Source: Aplidium turbinatum
Taxonomy: Eukaryota; Chordata; Ascidiacea; Aplousobranchia; Polyclinidae
Direction of reading: 5' to 3'
Length of the DNA stretch: 64,000 bases
NCBI GenBank assembly: GCA_918807975.1
Contig: OU964922.1
Span: 24,478,329-24,542,328 of the forward strand
How positions within the stretch are numbered: the stretch's first letter is position 1; each line of letters opens with the position of its first letter. This document shows, piece by piece, positions 1 through 13,700 of the stretch. Below the pieces are notes generated by a model that saw only the letters and a list, made by a program, of their open reading frames with translations, ran no database searches and had not been told where the DNA came from. The position numbers and the translations under genes are program-made.

Positions 1-717
1 CAAGTCCAGCCGCGGCTTAATGCTGGTTCCGAGGCGGTTTCAAAGTTGCGTAGTTTTGATGGTGTCTGTTCATCAACGTTGAAAAAGCTGACTTGCACAA
101 ATTGTCGTCGTAGGCTCCAGCTCGTGTCCGAGCATTGGTTTTATTTTCCAGTCGGATGTAACTTTGGAGGCCTAGTCCATGATAATGAAAAAAACGTGGG
201 CAGAAATCACATTGTATGGAGAGTTGGGAATGTAGTTGTATTAGCTTTTTGTCTAATGTTTTATTTTTTCTGAGCCTTTTGTATCCTGTTTTTTTTTTTA
301 AGTTTTGTGCCTTCCCTCGTTCTCTTCCTCCAGACTGACCTATTACTGGCAAGTTGTTCTCACGATTTTAGATCAATGTTTGCTGGGTTGAGGAAAACTT
401 TACCTGATATTTGTAATTGCGTCGTTGGTGAGACGATCCTTTCAACGAGTACCCAGTATTTCCCTCAGTTTCCTCTCCTGGAAATTTTCAAACAAATAGG
501 CTACGTCAAAACAAACGACAGGAGTGCGGTTAGGCCTACTGCTGAATCAGGTAATGGTATATATTCCGCTTTAATGTTAAACCAAAGAGTGTGAAGGCTG
601 CTTTGTTTTTGCGTTGCAAGTAGGTTTTAAATTCAATATAATTTGGTATAGGCCTAGTCCAATTCTTGAAGAAAATACTTTTGGAACTGTTTCAACAGAT
701 TCGACAAACGTTTAATC
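1..717. other. No gene or repeat recognised
   Basis: Short open frames occur on both strands, but none has a recognisable domain or a convincing pair of splice sites. The segment ends at the GTC-repeat tail of the LINE that follows. Confidence 0.4.
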
Positions 718-1945
718 GTCGTCGTCGTCGTCTGAGCTTCTGGGGCCGAGGGTCTATCCTTTTACCAGCCCAGATTCACGATGTTCCCGGACTACACTGA
801 AAGGCTGCTAGAGAGCAGCCAGTCTTTAGTTTCATCATCCATGACGCGCAGACCTTCCACTTCGTTTTCGTTAGGTGGCTTGAAGATGGTACAGTCATTG
901 ATGATGTGGTCTGCGGTCTGTTCCTCGGCACCACATTCACAGGAGGAGGAAGAAGCCATTCCCCATTGGTGCATGGTTGAGCAGAAAAGTTGAGGTGCAC
1001 CCATGCCTGTCTCTGTAGTGTCAGGCCGATGGGGCGTGTGTCGGCGTCGGGGATGAATGAATGGAGTCTGGTGGTGCTTGACCTCCATTCAGAATTCCAT
1101 TTATGGTCCGCCCAAGTAGCCGCAGAGATGTTTTGTTTGTTTGTTTATCTTTTTCCTGCATTGCGGGAAAGCGGACTTGAGCGCTATGCATCGATGTAGG
1201 CCTTCCGACATACACCTGACCCACGCTGCAGCCGACGGCAATGTTTGTTTCCGGTTGTCTACTATACTTATGACTTAAATTTGGTACTACCCATTACTCG
1301 AAATCGATCACTAGGTAGAGGCAATTATCGTAAAGTTTCTTGCCCAGAGAAACAACAGCAAGTGCGGTGGTTGGAGTCGAAAATGCAGGCTCTCGACTGC
1401 GAGCCCAACGCGCTAACCACTCGGCCACGGCTGCCGATTGTTCATCAGCTTCGTTGTCTTGTTCATCAGCTATGTCTTGTTCATCAGCTTCGTTGATCAG
1501 AAGCCGAGCGGCTGGCACAAATGGGTGTCTTGATTTCAGTCGGCGGGAGTGCCCGTTTGGGAAGGCAGAGATCTTGTGGTGGAGAAGATGGTTAGGCTCC
1601 AGTGCCCGTCGATCGAGGGACAGAGTGGCTTCTTCGCGACGAAGCTCAGCAGGTTGGATGCCAGCGAGAATGGGGAGAAATTGCGAATGATCCAATGGTG
1701 TGGGACGCAGGCATCCGGTCGCTGTGCGCAGGGTGCTGTTTATGGCAGTGTCGATGTTGTGGCAGTGAGCACTGCGGCACCAGACAGGTGCACAGTACTC
1801 TGCAGAAGAGTAGATAAGGGTTAAGGTTGCTATTCGCAAAGTGTCAGCCCTCGCCCCCCAGCTAGAGTCTGCCAGGCGCTTCAGTAGTGCAGCGCGGGAT
1901 GTCAGTTTCTTGCGCAGTGACACCAAATGGTGACCAAACAGTGAC
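718..1945 (-). mobile_element. LINE 3' end (jockey/CR1-like RT C-terminus), split by a SINE
   Basis: Read on the minus strand, about 1945-1436 encodes the region after the RT palm, with the typical stretches SLRKKLTSRAALLKRLA, YCAPVWCRSAH and LPILAGIQPAELRR. After an inserted SINE at 1129-1432 the element resumes with the C-terminal zinc-knuckle region (MHQWGMAS, CECGAEEQTADHII). It ends in a short GAC microsatellite tail near 719-731. The upstream RT and endonuclease are absent, so this is a 5'-truncated copy, and frame changes in the C-terminal part make it dead. A relative lies at 49838-50260 and a scrap near 25520. The RT type is clear; the exact clade is inferred. Confidence 0.85.
1129..1432 (-). 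mobile_element. tRNA-derived SINE, full-length copy A
   Basis: On the minus strand the copy opens with a tRNA-Ser/Leu-like head (GCCGTGGCCGAGTGGTTAGC, an A-box). A degraded B-box follows, then a conserved core (GGGCAAGAAACTTTACGATA, GGTAGTACCAAATTTAAGTC). It ends in CCCGCAATGCAGGAAAAAGA and an AAAC-rich tail. The same unit recurs at 22586-22883 and 29366-29605, with a tail scrap near 47367. It sits inside the LINE at 718-1945 and is therefore younger than it. I found no clear target duplication. Confidence 0.85.
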
Positions 1946-2491
1946 ACCAAAACGTTTAATAACCAAAGGCTTAATAACATAAAAACTTTTCAGTAGAGGA
2001 GAACATTTCAAATGAATCATTTTCAACTTTTTGGTTCCAGACGTTTAATTTGTAGATGAACGCTTTAATTTTAGATTTCAATGTAAAAACATAAATGTTT
2101 TCTCTATGGAGGGACAACTTAAGCTCGTTCACTTTTTTAAGCAAATCTGATAAATAATATAATTTCGAGAACCACATGTCATTGCGAAAATGATGGGCAA
2201 AGTCTGGATTTTTTCGTTAGAAAAATCACGACTTCAATTTTCAACACTATAATAATCTTTTTAGCTTCAACTTTTAAAAGCCATGTTACTTCACATTGCA
2301 ATAAAAGGGTGTTAAATTTCCATTCCGTTTTACCACATCAATTTGCAAAAATGGGCGTACTGAATGTTCGACTCTCAATACAGTTAATAACTTGCACAGA
2401 AGTGTTAATATTCAGTACTTTGAGTAAAATTGGTACACTCTTTGCGACCCCTTGCGGGGTTGCGACCCCCAGTTTGGGAAGCCCTGCTCTA
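1946..2491 (-). mobile_element. hAT (Charlie/ZBED5-like) transposase remnant with 5' terminal repeat
   Basis: The minus strand at 2177-1971 encodes WFSKLYYLSDLLKKVNELKL and FTLKSKIKAF, matching the central region of hAT transposases related to ZBED5/Charlie. On the same strand the element begins at about 2491 with CAGGGCTTCCCAAACTGG, a terminal inverted repeat typical of this group. The opposite terminal repeat was not found, so the copy is truncated at its 3' end near the LINE. Most of the transposase, including BED finger and catalytic core, is missing. Confidence 0.7.
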
Positions 2492-4434
2492 GACAATAGA
2501 AAAATTACTTCGACGTTTTTTATTTGTTTATAGGCAATCTTGTTAAAAGGTTTTATTTTGATGACTAGTTCTAAAATTATTTAAATAAATCTTTTCCTAT
2601 GAATGTTTCTAAAATTCAAGTTCACGAACTTTCTATGTGCAAGGAATTGAACTGATAGTTTCTAATGAACAATGTTCTTTAAAGCCTTTTCATTAATGTA
2701 ACATTGCATGTCGTAAAATAGACTTAAAATTAACACAATTAGCTGTCTAATAAATTTTAATTATGCAGAGTAGTTGTTCAATACAGAGAAAACGTCCACG
2801 TACGATTCCTATTTTAGCCAGGCATTAGAAAGCATGTAAATGCCAGAGAGGCAAAAAGGAACAGGTTTTTGAAATTTTAGAAGGCCTCGAATGTAAGTGT
2901 GTGGTGATTTATTTAGGTTTTCTTTTATTCAACATTAAAGGCCGTTCTAACAATGTCACCCTTTTCATTTAGTAACTAGAAATTGAAAAGAAAAAAATTG
3001 AAACGAAAGATATTGTTCTATTAAGTTATGAAATCCAGTGTTCAACCGAGGCGGTTCAACCCATAACCAACGCACGTGACATGCGAGGCTGAAATGCTTC
3101 CTTTTGGCGTAGGCTGCCAACAAAAAAAGCTTTTGACGTTATTTTAAGATGGATCAACGTGAAGCTGATGTTGGCATTATAATTTTCAACTACTGCCATA
3201 AGACTGTGTTACATTCAATACGTATATCCAGCTCTCTGCTAGGAATGTTAAATGTGAAAAATTGCACAGCTTGAGGAAGGTTTTGCTTTGCGATGTCGAA
3301 ATCAACATTTATCTGCCAAACTTTTGCGTTGAACGACAGTCAAAAGAACTTGAAATGTATTATTCCTCACCCCAAAGGAAAGTTCGATGAGGAAACAAGT
3401 TAATCGCAAGAGTAGGAGAGGGTTGCCATTTCTGAAATAAGGAATTGTTGTCGGAAAGACTGCCACATTTTTAGTATAGTGTTAGACAGAGTTAAATGTC
3501 TTTTGCGAGCGATTTGGTAGCAGCAAACTGAAAGAGTATTTTGTTTATCTAAAATCCGCTTTATCTCTATTTAGTCGATCAACAGCAGCCGAGTTGTGTA
3601 AATAAGTTAATTAACCTATCTCTACCCTGATATACGGATTTGTTAAGGTTTTCTTCATCATTTAAGCAAAGTCTACGAGCTCGCCTTTTATATTATTATT
3701 GAGAATTCTTAAAACGAAAGGTTAAGTTATGGAGCCAAAAGCATTAACTCAATAAAAAAATTAATTTGTGCAGATGCCAGCTTCCATATTTGCAAGCCAA
3801 GTTCGTTTTCCCCAAATTGACATCAAATGGTGAAAAAAGGACGTAAAAATGCTTTCAGTCAATTATAAACCCGAGCTCAGCTTCGTCTTAATTTACCTCA
3901 GTCAATCAAATTGATCAGAAGAAGCGAAGACAAAAGCTTTTGAGTGGGCCTACTCTAGCTTTTGGAGAGTTATCAAAGTTTTGTTTGCTTTTTCATATTT
4001 GTAAATTATTACCTGAAGGAAAAGCTTTACTAAATGTAGTCTACACACGTCCAACTATATTAATAGCTTATCGAAAGCAGAAACATTGATTTCACGCAGC
4101 TGTAGACAAGAAAATATGAGTTTAGATTTTCAAACTTATCACTGCATCACTGCGTGTATGGTGATAGAAAGTGATTTGAAGGTAAATTAAAGAAAACAGA
4201 GTAGAGATTTTAAACTACTTTTTTTTGGTGTTTTGATAATTTGTCCCAGATTTACAGATATATTTTATTAGTTGCAAGTTTGTAATACTTAGCGACTTGG
4301 TCAAAATAATTTCAATCAAAGGAGGGCAATAGTTGTAAGACCGAAGTCTGATGTGTGTACATTATTTATCTAACCTTGTGCTACAAAAACGTAAGTGAAA
4401 TTTGATGTTTACAGCATGGACATATTTGAAAGTA
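2492..4434. other. AT-rich upstream region of LARP6, nothing recognised
   Basis: No domain-bearing reading frame or clear repeat is visible on either strand. The promoter of LARP6 presumably lies in the right part, but I cannot place a TATA box or start site with confidence. Confidence 0.4.
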
Positions 4435-4718
4435 ATATTTGTGAGGAGAAAAACAAGAGATACGAGCAGTTGATGAATTGACGGACACGCGATTTCAACT
4501 ACTTACACAGGTAAATGGAGAATGCATAATTATGGCTCGAAAATTTTTGGTGATTTATTCCCTTTCAATGCATTAATAATTTATGAACTTTCGGTCGAAT
4601 AAAGCCTTTGCATTGTGAAGTGCCTGTGAGGCAGAACGTAGTTAAACTACAAACATGACGAAGTTTTTCTAATTCCAATTTCTTTTCAGTCGGATCTTAC
4701 GTAAGCCAATTAACGAAG

Positions 4719-7700
4719 ATGCAAGCGCCCTTTCCTCAACAAACGTTATGGCAACAGGTCGTGTCATCATCCTCAAAGCACGTGATGAAGCCGCCAGAAC
4801 ACTACATCACTGCCGTCCCGCCTCATGGAGTTATTCTGCAGCAACCCCCTCCTGTTGAAGGTCTTTTCCGAATCCCACTGATCGTCAATGACGGTTGGGT
4901 TGTTCAGGGAATTTCTCAAGAATCCCAACCAGCATATTTACCCCAACCACTTCAATACGTTGCTTTTCAACCTCAAGTGGCCTTAAACTTAAACAGTGGA
5001 CCAGCAGTTGCGCTAGAAGGGGGTCATTTAAATATGAGGGAGGTCACCGAATCTTTGCCTCCGCGGCCTATTTTAGTTCCAGGAAGGCCAAGTGTAGGGA
5101 TATGTGCTAACTCAAGCGGGAGGACTCTTAGAGGGAGTTCAACGGCTTCCAGAAGACCCAGCGAGGAATACAGTATCCGTGAGTCAACTGAGTAGCCTAA
5201 CTGCCACCACTGCATAGTATTTCGGCTTACTTTACATTTCAATGCTAAACTTTGAGAAAGGTTATTATTTTTGTACTACTAAGTAGAATTTTACCGTAAA
5301 AATATCGTTTCGGTCGCGTAAACCGTTGAGCACTCATTTGAACAGATAGAATGCAACATAATGAAAGACGACCACCAAAAATCGAGAAAAACCAATCGAA
5401 ATTGTTAAGTGTTTTAAAATAAAACCAGACAAATATTAAGATTTGTGTGATAGCCTGCTATGTTTTGTAAAGTCTCTTATTGTATTAAAGTTTCTAAATT
5501 TTATTTTGAATTGTCTGGCCTGTTCTTAGATTGTCTATTACGAAGGAAAATTTGAAACAAACGTTCTCAGACCAAAATTAAACGAAAAAAAAATTCAAAT
5601 ATATATTGAATTGGAAACAAAATCAAAAAAATAGAGGTTTTAACCTCAAGAAATATTTTTTTGTTGAGGACACAAATCATTAAATATTTGTTGTCACTTT
5701 CTGTTGTCACTTTTACGTCACTTTCTGGCGTAGCAACATTCTCGTGCGTCCCTGTTTTGTTTCTAGCCAACCACGTAGCGAAACCATTGAAATTCAAAAC
5801 GAAACCAAAGCCAAGAAGTTCTTTGTGGAAAGAAAAACCAAAATTTTGTTTCCTTTTGCAAAACGCTGCAAATTGTTTTTGTTAGCCCTGGGATGAGTCT
5901 AACCAATTTGATCAAAACGTATTAAAAACTGTCAATCGATTTGAAATTGAAAACAACTTTTCATAACATCCTAAAAAGCTGTGGCTTCCGTTTTTGAATT
6001 TAATGACAAGAGTTGCAATTGTTACGTCACACCCGTATGAGTCATCATACTGTTTGCGTTTATAAAACATCACACATCGCATCGACATAAGGGTACGTGT
6101 CATGCATGTTATAAATTTGTTTACTATGAATTGTAGCTGGTGCTTTACAATTTAGAAAACTTTTTCCGGCATAGAACGTAGCCTGCAAATTGCTTTCATG
6201 CGTGATTTAACTATCGCTATTCACAACCATTAAATGAAAATACATCGTTACGTGTAATAAGAAGCTACGTTTGGATGCTTGAAACTTGCGCTGATTCAAT
6301 GAACAATTTATTACCGTTCCCGATTATGTGCGCTTGTATGAGCTTATCTGACAACTGTCCAGGATTGGGTAGAATTGAGGTAGGGTTGTGGTAAACTTTT
6401 TCGAACAAGCAGTTTTTTGATTGGAGTATTGATATTGAGAGCAAAAAGAATAGGTTGTCAATTTTGATTGTAACGAAATTATAACACAAAGTATCACACT
6501 TGCCGATACGTATGACATCGACTATCCCTGGATCTACTCATGAATCGACTCTAATGACATCAACCCAAGAGCAAACAAAATCTGATTCTTGCCTCATTCC
6601 CATTCACAATCCTTAACGTCGTCTGTTGGTCACATAACGTTATAAACAGGTTATAAAATGACTTGCGTTCTTCTGGTCATTGTTTTAGGCTACCATGTGA
6701 TGTTAAGGTGATGCCTAGCTTTTATTTCCGATGTCTCGTCAGTCAGCACGACTGGCTTTATCAAGTGATCCTAAACAATCGTGGTTGGTAGACTAGTTGT
6801 TTTTTGTTGATCTATTTTGAAGCGAAAACTTTTTGTTTTGCGATTTTATTTAGTTGCAAATGCATCATGGTTAATGCTTGATTTTACATTGTTTGAAGTA
6901 ACTCCAATCAAGAAACCATCCATGCGTGATGACGTCGTTGGCTACGAAGGTCAGTTATCCAATGAGAGCTCGTTTGTAAAATCACGTGACGCTGCAATCA
7001 TGGAAATTGCTGAATACTGTTTATCAGACGAAAGTTTGTCGAAAAACGCTTATTTACTGAAACAGGTAAATATAGTGAAGACGGAAATCAATTTTTGTTA
7101 GAAATTAACAAAAACCTTATTGTTTACTAATAAGTAATAACTTATTTGTGCTAACACGTATAGCCTATTCTCAGTGGCGTCGCCAGACCTTCAACAATGG
7201 GGGGGCAAAATATTGACAGTGCAAGACAGTAGCGTAGTCAAAATTTTTGAAAAGGGGGGGTGTTGACAGCCGGCGGGCGCAGCCCGATGGGGTGTTCGCC
7301 GAAGGCGACACTTAGCGGAGGGGGGTCTGGGCGGCCTCCTCCAGAAAATTTTGAAAAATTACTTTCAGTTTGGTGCATTCTGAGAGCATTTTCAACAAAA
7401 TTGTGGGTATGAATATTTCTGTAAAATGGTGCTGTCCGGTGGCGTGGCAAAAGGATAAGATCACGTTTTCTTCGGCATTTTTCGGAAATAAAGCTAAGTC
7501 TCTATGTTTTCTTGTTACTAATTCCAGACTGAGATATTTGAATATTTGGTATTGGCAAAACTCGCTCTTTTAATGCAGTTTCGTTTAAAATTAGGTAAAC
7601 TGTGTTTTAGAGACGTAGGTTGATTGCTTTTTTTTTGCGCGATTATTACAGTTTTATTATTTATCAATTTTCTCCTTGGTTGATTCAAAAAGCGATCTTA

Positions 7701-10700
7701 TTCAGGTAAGTCACTAACTTTTATGCTCTGAAGTAAACCCAAAGTTTAGAAAATGTAACGTCATAAAGGTCATACATCTTGATGAGTGTCAAACAAAAAG
7801 CTTTGAGACAATGGTTACTTTAGGCTATTTCTGATATATTCAAGTTTTGCATAACGAATAGCTGTTTAGATGTTAATCTAGATCGAACAAGCGATCTCAG
7901 CAGTTACAGATGGCTTGCATCCTTACAAAGTTTGACGAGAAATTACATCATAGGCTAAAGCTTTTCTTGTAAATAATGTATTAACACCCGTAAATTCAAT
8001 TTGAAAGGTTGAAACCCCCGAACCCCCCTCCCTTGGCTACGCTACTGGTGCAAGACATGCAAGACAGTGGTATATTATTTAATTTCTCTTGTTTTCTACC
8101 AGGGCTGGAAAAAATGTTTAGCTTCCCGGGAATCTGTTTTTTAGAGAAAAAATTTCCCACGGCTTACAATCACGATAATGAGAACCTTATATTTTACTGA
8201 CCTCGGGGGCTGACGTAAACCTTAAAAGTCATGTCGACATATTCTTGATGCCCTCCTTATCGAAAATTGTTCTTTGTGATACCGCTTTGAAGGAGGATTA
8301 TGAGTTACGACTATGAACAAAAGAATAAATTTTAAACATCATTTTGAATTGAAAAGACATGACGTAATGTCTTCCAACCTTAGTTATATATTTTTTCATT
8401 ACGTAACGTCTTGTAGGAATAAATTGAAAATCAGTATGATCACTCAAAATGAAAGCAATGGGACTACGAATCCTCACTAAACCAATCAATCAATGGTCTT
8501 GTTGCACCGAAGATGACAACCTTATATTTTACTGATCTCCGGAGCTGACGTAAACCTTAAGGCATAGATCTGTTGACTCAAAGCAAACCCTTTGAAGGTT
8601 GGGGGGGGGCCTGTCAATTCAACTTTTTTGTATCAACAGTTGTATCTCTAAAACCACTGAGGCTGCGACTACGAGATTTCTTGACTTTTCCTAACTTTTA
8701 TTCACCTCTATTGAGCTGAAATTTTGAGCGAATAAAGGTTATAATTGAAAGATATAAGGCATTTCTCAGCACATCCTCTGAAATATTTCATATTCTACTG
8801 TGAAACGTTTTTCCACCAGCTGGATGAAAGTAATTAATTTGGCCCATGTCTAGTTAATCCTAACTGTTTCACAGCGTGAAGGGCATTGGCTGTATGTAAA
8901 TTAATGTAAAAAAAAATTAATCAGAACATTACAATGCACGTTCTTCATTACTCTACCAAAAAATAATGTGTAAACTCACGCTACAAATTACACTCATAAG
9001 TGACCTCAACATTTCAATATTCGTATATGAGCAGTTCTAAAATTTACATAGTTTTAATTTTCGGATATGCTCAGCGTGAATAATTTTACAAAGTGAATCC
9101 CAAATTTTGAAACCTTGCCAAAATAACAGAGATATCACTCCTAAAGCATAAGACGAATCGACAGCCCCCCCCCCAAACTGAGCAAGACTCCAGGAGCCCA
9201 ACCTTTTAAGGGTTAAAAGTCATGTCGACTTATGCTTGATGCCTCCTTATCGAAAATTGTTCTTTGTAGTACCGCTTTGAAGGTGGATTACGAGTTACGA
9301 CTATGAACAAAAGCATAAATTTTAAACTTCAATTTGTATTGAAAATACATGACGTAATGTCTTCCAACCTTATCACATTTTTTTCATTACGTAATATTTA
9401 CCACCACCAAACCACTTTTGACGATCGAATTTGTTAATTTATTATTCGGTAAAATGTTTAGATGATGTCACGTCATTACGCCGATTTGAGATATAATTTC
9501 ATTTATGACGTCGTATGGATAAAAAACTTTTACAAGTCTTATACTCTGCTGAGATTAAAGAAGAAAGATAAATGATAAATATTGGAGAAATTGAGTCTCC
9601 TTTAAAACTTAAGAATTGAACAACTCAAAACTGCTGAAACAAAACATTTTGTACAACCAATGCCAAAATGCGCGCGGAAGAAGTCATGGGAGTGTGAGGT
9701 ATCAAAAATTTAACAGGTTGTTATTTTTCTACATCAATGTGACGTTAGTTAAAACTTTAAAAAGTCTATATCTTTGCTTCTGTAGAAAATCTTTTTATCT
9801 ACTGTACAATTTAGTCATCAAGGTTTTCCATACTTTTTTTTAAAGAGAGAGCTTTTACCCCCCCCCCCTCCCCTTGCAACTTGAGTTGACTTACTTGAGG
9901 TTGGCATCCAAATATTAAAAAAATAATATTAATACGTATAAAAAAATTAAAAAAATGATGCCCAAAACATTGGGGGGGCAGCTGCCCCGCCTGCCCCCCC
10001 CCCCTGCCGGCGCCACTGCCTATTCTGTAGTTACAAAACTTTGTGCTTTTAAAATGACAGAATCTTGAAAGATCTCAGCCTCAGTTTGAAAGATCCTCAG
10101 TTTGAAAGATCTCAGCCTCAGTTCTGTCGTTTACTTGTTATTTCACTTTTTAGTTGTCCTGATGTGAACAGTGAAACCAATAAAATACAAAGTAGGCTAC
10201 GTCACTGCATTTTAATGCTTTACTGACGTTTCGGGTGCGATAGCGGTAAGGTTCCTCAGAATGTACGCATTGTAACCTACGCATTTTAATTAAACCAAAG
10301 TCATAGGCTATAGCCTACTTTAGCTCTAAGCAGTGGTAAAAGAAATGGAGAAGGTTTATCTCCATACTATACGTTGAATACATACGTGACACAAAGCTTT
10401 TTTAGATGATATAGCAAATCGATCACAAACACAGCGTCTATTCCAAGCAATAATATTGCAATTTTGTGTTGTCACGACAAACAAAAAGATACTGATAATT
10501 CGACTTATCTTGAGGGACACCCGGTTATCAAGCAAACTGAAGCGCGTTCAAATGTCATCCAAGCTTTTTGTCTCCTTGTCCGTTTTGTCAGAGGCGAAAA
10601 CGTGTTACGTGCGTCGGCCTACAGTGCAGCAGGCCATACTAGTGTTGGGGTATGTTGCACCATTCTTCACAGGCTCAGTTAATTTCATTGGCAAGTCAAA

Positions 10701-13700
10701 GTTGCCTATGTTTTATTTCAAATATACAGCAATTTTACCAGACAAGTGGTCTAATAGCCAGTATGAAAGCTATGTGCCGTGTTTCGACTCTCAGTCGTAT
10801 ATTTAAATGTCTTTGGCGTCAGCGGGGAAGGCGATTGGGGCAATCATTCCACCACCCTAAAACACAGACGAGTAACTTTATTCACGGTGTATTTGCAAGG
10901 TCGAATTAATGTAGACCTACATATCATTGTGTTTGGTGAAAATCGCCCCCCCCACAAAGTTGCTTGCTGGAACTTGTTCTGCATAAGGAGTTCTGCATAA
11001 GGAGTATGATAGAAATAGCTTATGGTACAACTGCTTGTAAACAACTTTATCTAAGCTCCAGATGAACACAAGACTGCAAATGTGTTATTCGTATTTTTAT
11101 TTATCCTTGTCGCTTAGAAAGACTGTTATTAAACTGCAACAAACTCATACACAGCATCTCAATACGTTGCTATTGCATATAAAAACGTTACTGTAATCGC
11201 AAATGACGTATATTTTGTGTACTACACGGAAGCGTTGGTGTTATAAAAAATGAGCAAAAGAAACAACCCTGCGCTGTTTCGAGTCACTGATCTGGTCATG
11301 CAGGCAGACTGACTTCCGTGTAGTAGACTATTTGCTTCATTTTATCGATTTATTAACTGTATTGATTTCACCAAGTCTGCAGTGATAAAGTCATTAATTA
11401 TTTACAAGTTTTGGTTTAAATGATTGTTGCCTTTATTCAGACTATTAGGACATTTGGTAGTTTGGTGTAGTTAACTCATATTGAGACGACACATGATGAT
11501 TTATGATTGTTATTGCTGATTGTTAGGTATCACAACAGGAAAGCGGTTTTGTGAGTTTGAAGTGCATTGCTGCTCTCAAACGGATAAAAGCAATTACTCG
11601 AGATGAACGCACGGTGGCGCAAAGCATTCGTCAATCTCGAAAACTTGAGCTCAGTGAAGATGGAACCATGGTAACATGTTCTTGCGATCACTCGTATATT
11701 TGCGTAGCATATTATAAATCTTACATTATTGGAAATTTAGAATCAACTCGACCAGACTAGGTGAAAAATATCAAAAACTATTTTAATAAAAAAATAATTG
11801 ACTAAAATTACTAAAAAACTTAAAATTTAACATAATTATTTACACTGCAGAAAAAAGTTTTATTATCATCACAAAAATTGAGTATTCACCAGTACATATA
11901 GCAAACGACCACTGTGTAATGCTGTCTACTTTCCCTGCACCTGCTATTGAACACATTATTTGCATGGTTGCTACACCAACAGCTCATGACAATACACGTC
12001 AAATGGGCTTCGCAGTTTATATGTCTTGAAGGGGATAGGCATTTCCTGAATGACCTTTTTTTTAAAAAATTGTAACTTATTTTCGTGATGTAAATTAGAT
12101 GAACATCTTCTCCATGCAGAGCGAGTTGGCTACCGGAACGACTTTAGATATTTGATTTCAGGTAGATTAAAGTTTAATAGAATTCTTGTCACAAACGTAT
12201 GAAACCTAGCAATGCTACAGTGCTTGCTACTACTTTAATTATAAATAAAAAATACCCCACTAAAAGAGTTTTGATTTATTGTAGTCTGCAAAAAGTTACT
12301 AAACTATCATGTTCTCAGGTACGGAGAAAATGTCCTTTACCAGTTAACATGGAGTCTCCTCGCTTTATACGAAGTGTTATCGCCATCAACTTACCGATGG
12401 AAAACCCTTCAATCGAAACTGTCACTTCTCTATTCGTCTCATACGGCGATCTTACTCAAGTTCGTGTTTTGAAACCTGGAAAGAAACTTCCGACTTACCT
12501 AAAAGCTTATCAAGCAGTTGAGTGGTTTACATAATCTATTTTTGTATTTTATGCTCGTAATTGAATTATGTTTCTTAGTGTCCCGTAAGTGTCATTTACA
12601 GAAGTGGGCAGTAGTGCGCTACTTTTTTGCTGGAGTTATAGCTGCAGCAGCAGCGCTACTTTCTTCAATGTAGCGGTAGCAAAAAGGCGCTACATTTTCT
12701 TCAGTTGCACTCCCGCTATCCGCTACTTTCCAATTTAAATTAAAAACAGGCTTATTTTAGGAGATTTTTCATGAAAACTAAGTGTGAAAAAATAAAGCAG
12801 AAATCATTTGACTAATGCCGGAAACACAAAGCCACGTTGATACCGACAAGAGTGACACTAACACCAGTCACATTCCGAGAATGAATTTTTTAGTGTGTTG
12901 GTGTCATCGCATGAAACGTCGGTACGGAAAGAAAAATTAAATACAGAGGCCTTTTTTCCAAATAGAATCAAGTCCTTCAGGTTTTCTGATGCCGGTTTAC
13001 AACGTTTCTTTATTAAATACAAAACCCCCATTCCTTCTAGTTATGCGGTGGAGAAATTTTTCTCCGTTGGTAAAGAATGTTGATTTGAAGACAAATCGGG
13101 CATTACTCAGCGACTTGCATTTTGAAATGCTCTCGTGTTTTAAAAGATGCGTAGCCTGATTCTGATGAGGCAGAAGTCATACCTAAACGATGTTTTAATA
13201 ACAACCAAAACACCTTTAAAAGTTTTAATCGGTATGGAATGGTAGCCTACTTGGTTCTCTGGTTTTAGTAAACTAGTAACTAAATTTGATGTAATTATAT
13301 TTTTACAGTGGATACCTGACTTAGGAAAAAACTACTGCGCTCTGGTTGAATTTGAAAATCAGGATGAGGCGCAGAGAGCTTGCAGAGAAATCAACATGAG
13401 AAACAGATCCTCCGACAGCTTGAGAGTTGCTCTTCTCAAACCTGGAGCTAGACTGCGGAGGACGCTTTATAGAAAGTACAAAGGTGACTCTTCATCTTGG
13501 GAAAGCTGCTTGCGAATTGTTTCTACAAAATAGTAAAATTAAAGAACGAAAACAATGTTTTAGAAATTTTTATACTTGCCGGTTGGTTTTGTCATAGAAT
13601 AATCCGTGTAAACCAATGCTTCAAAATACACGGATGCCTTCTTTCGATAAGAAATGCAATAATTGAATTTCCTAAAAAGTTAAAATTATTGCATTTCTTA

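Larger units (their letters stand above)
7172..10018. mobile_element. hAT-type DNA transposon in LARP6 intron 2, 8-bp target duplication
   Basis: Inverted ends CAGTGGCGTCGCCAG at 7172 and CTGCCGGCGCCACTG at 10018 are flanked by a perfect 8-bp direct repeat CCTATTCT (7164-7171 and 10019-10026). The ends carry G- and C-runs. No transposase is recognisable, so the 2.85-kb element is non-autonomous. It contains a second hAT at 7227-8047 and an internal sequence duplication at 8183-8412 and 9209-9395. An 8-bp duplication is the hAT-superfamily hallmark. Confidence 0.85.

Noticed and set aside
1436-1500. Short GTTCATCAGCTT repeats resembling a CRISPR-like array
   Set aside because: The copies are directly tandem without spacers, within LINE coding sequence in a eukaryotic genome.
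10456-10909. Overlapping plus-strand frames in LARP6 intron 2
   Set aside because: No homology or splice sites. The LARP6 exons at 6899 and 11527 join directly in phase.
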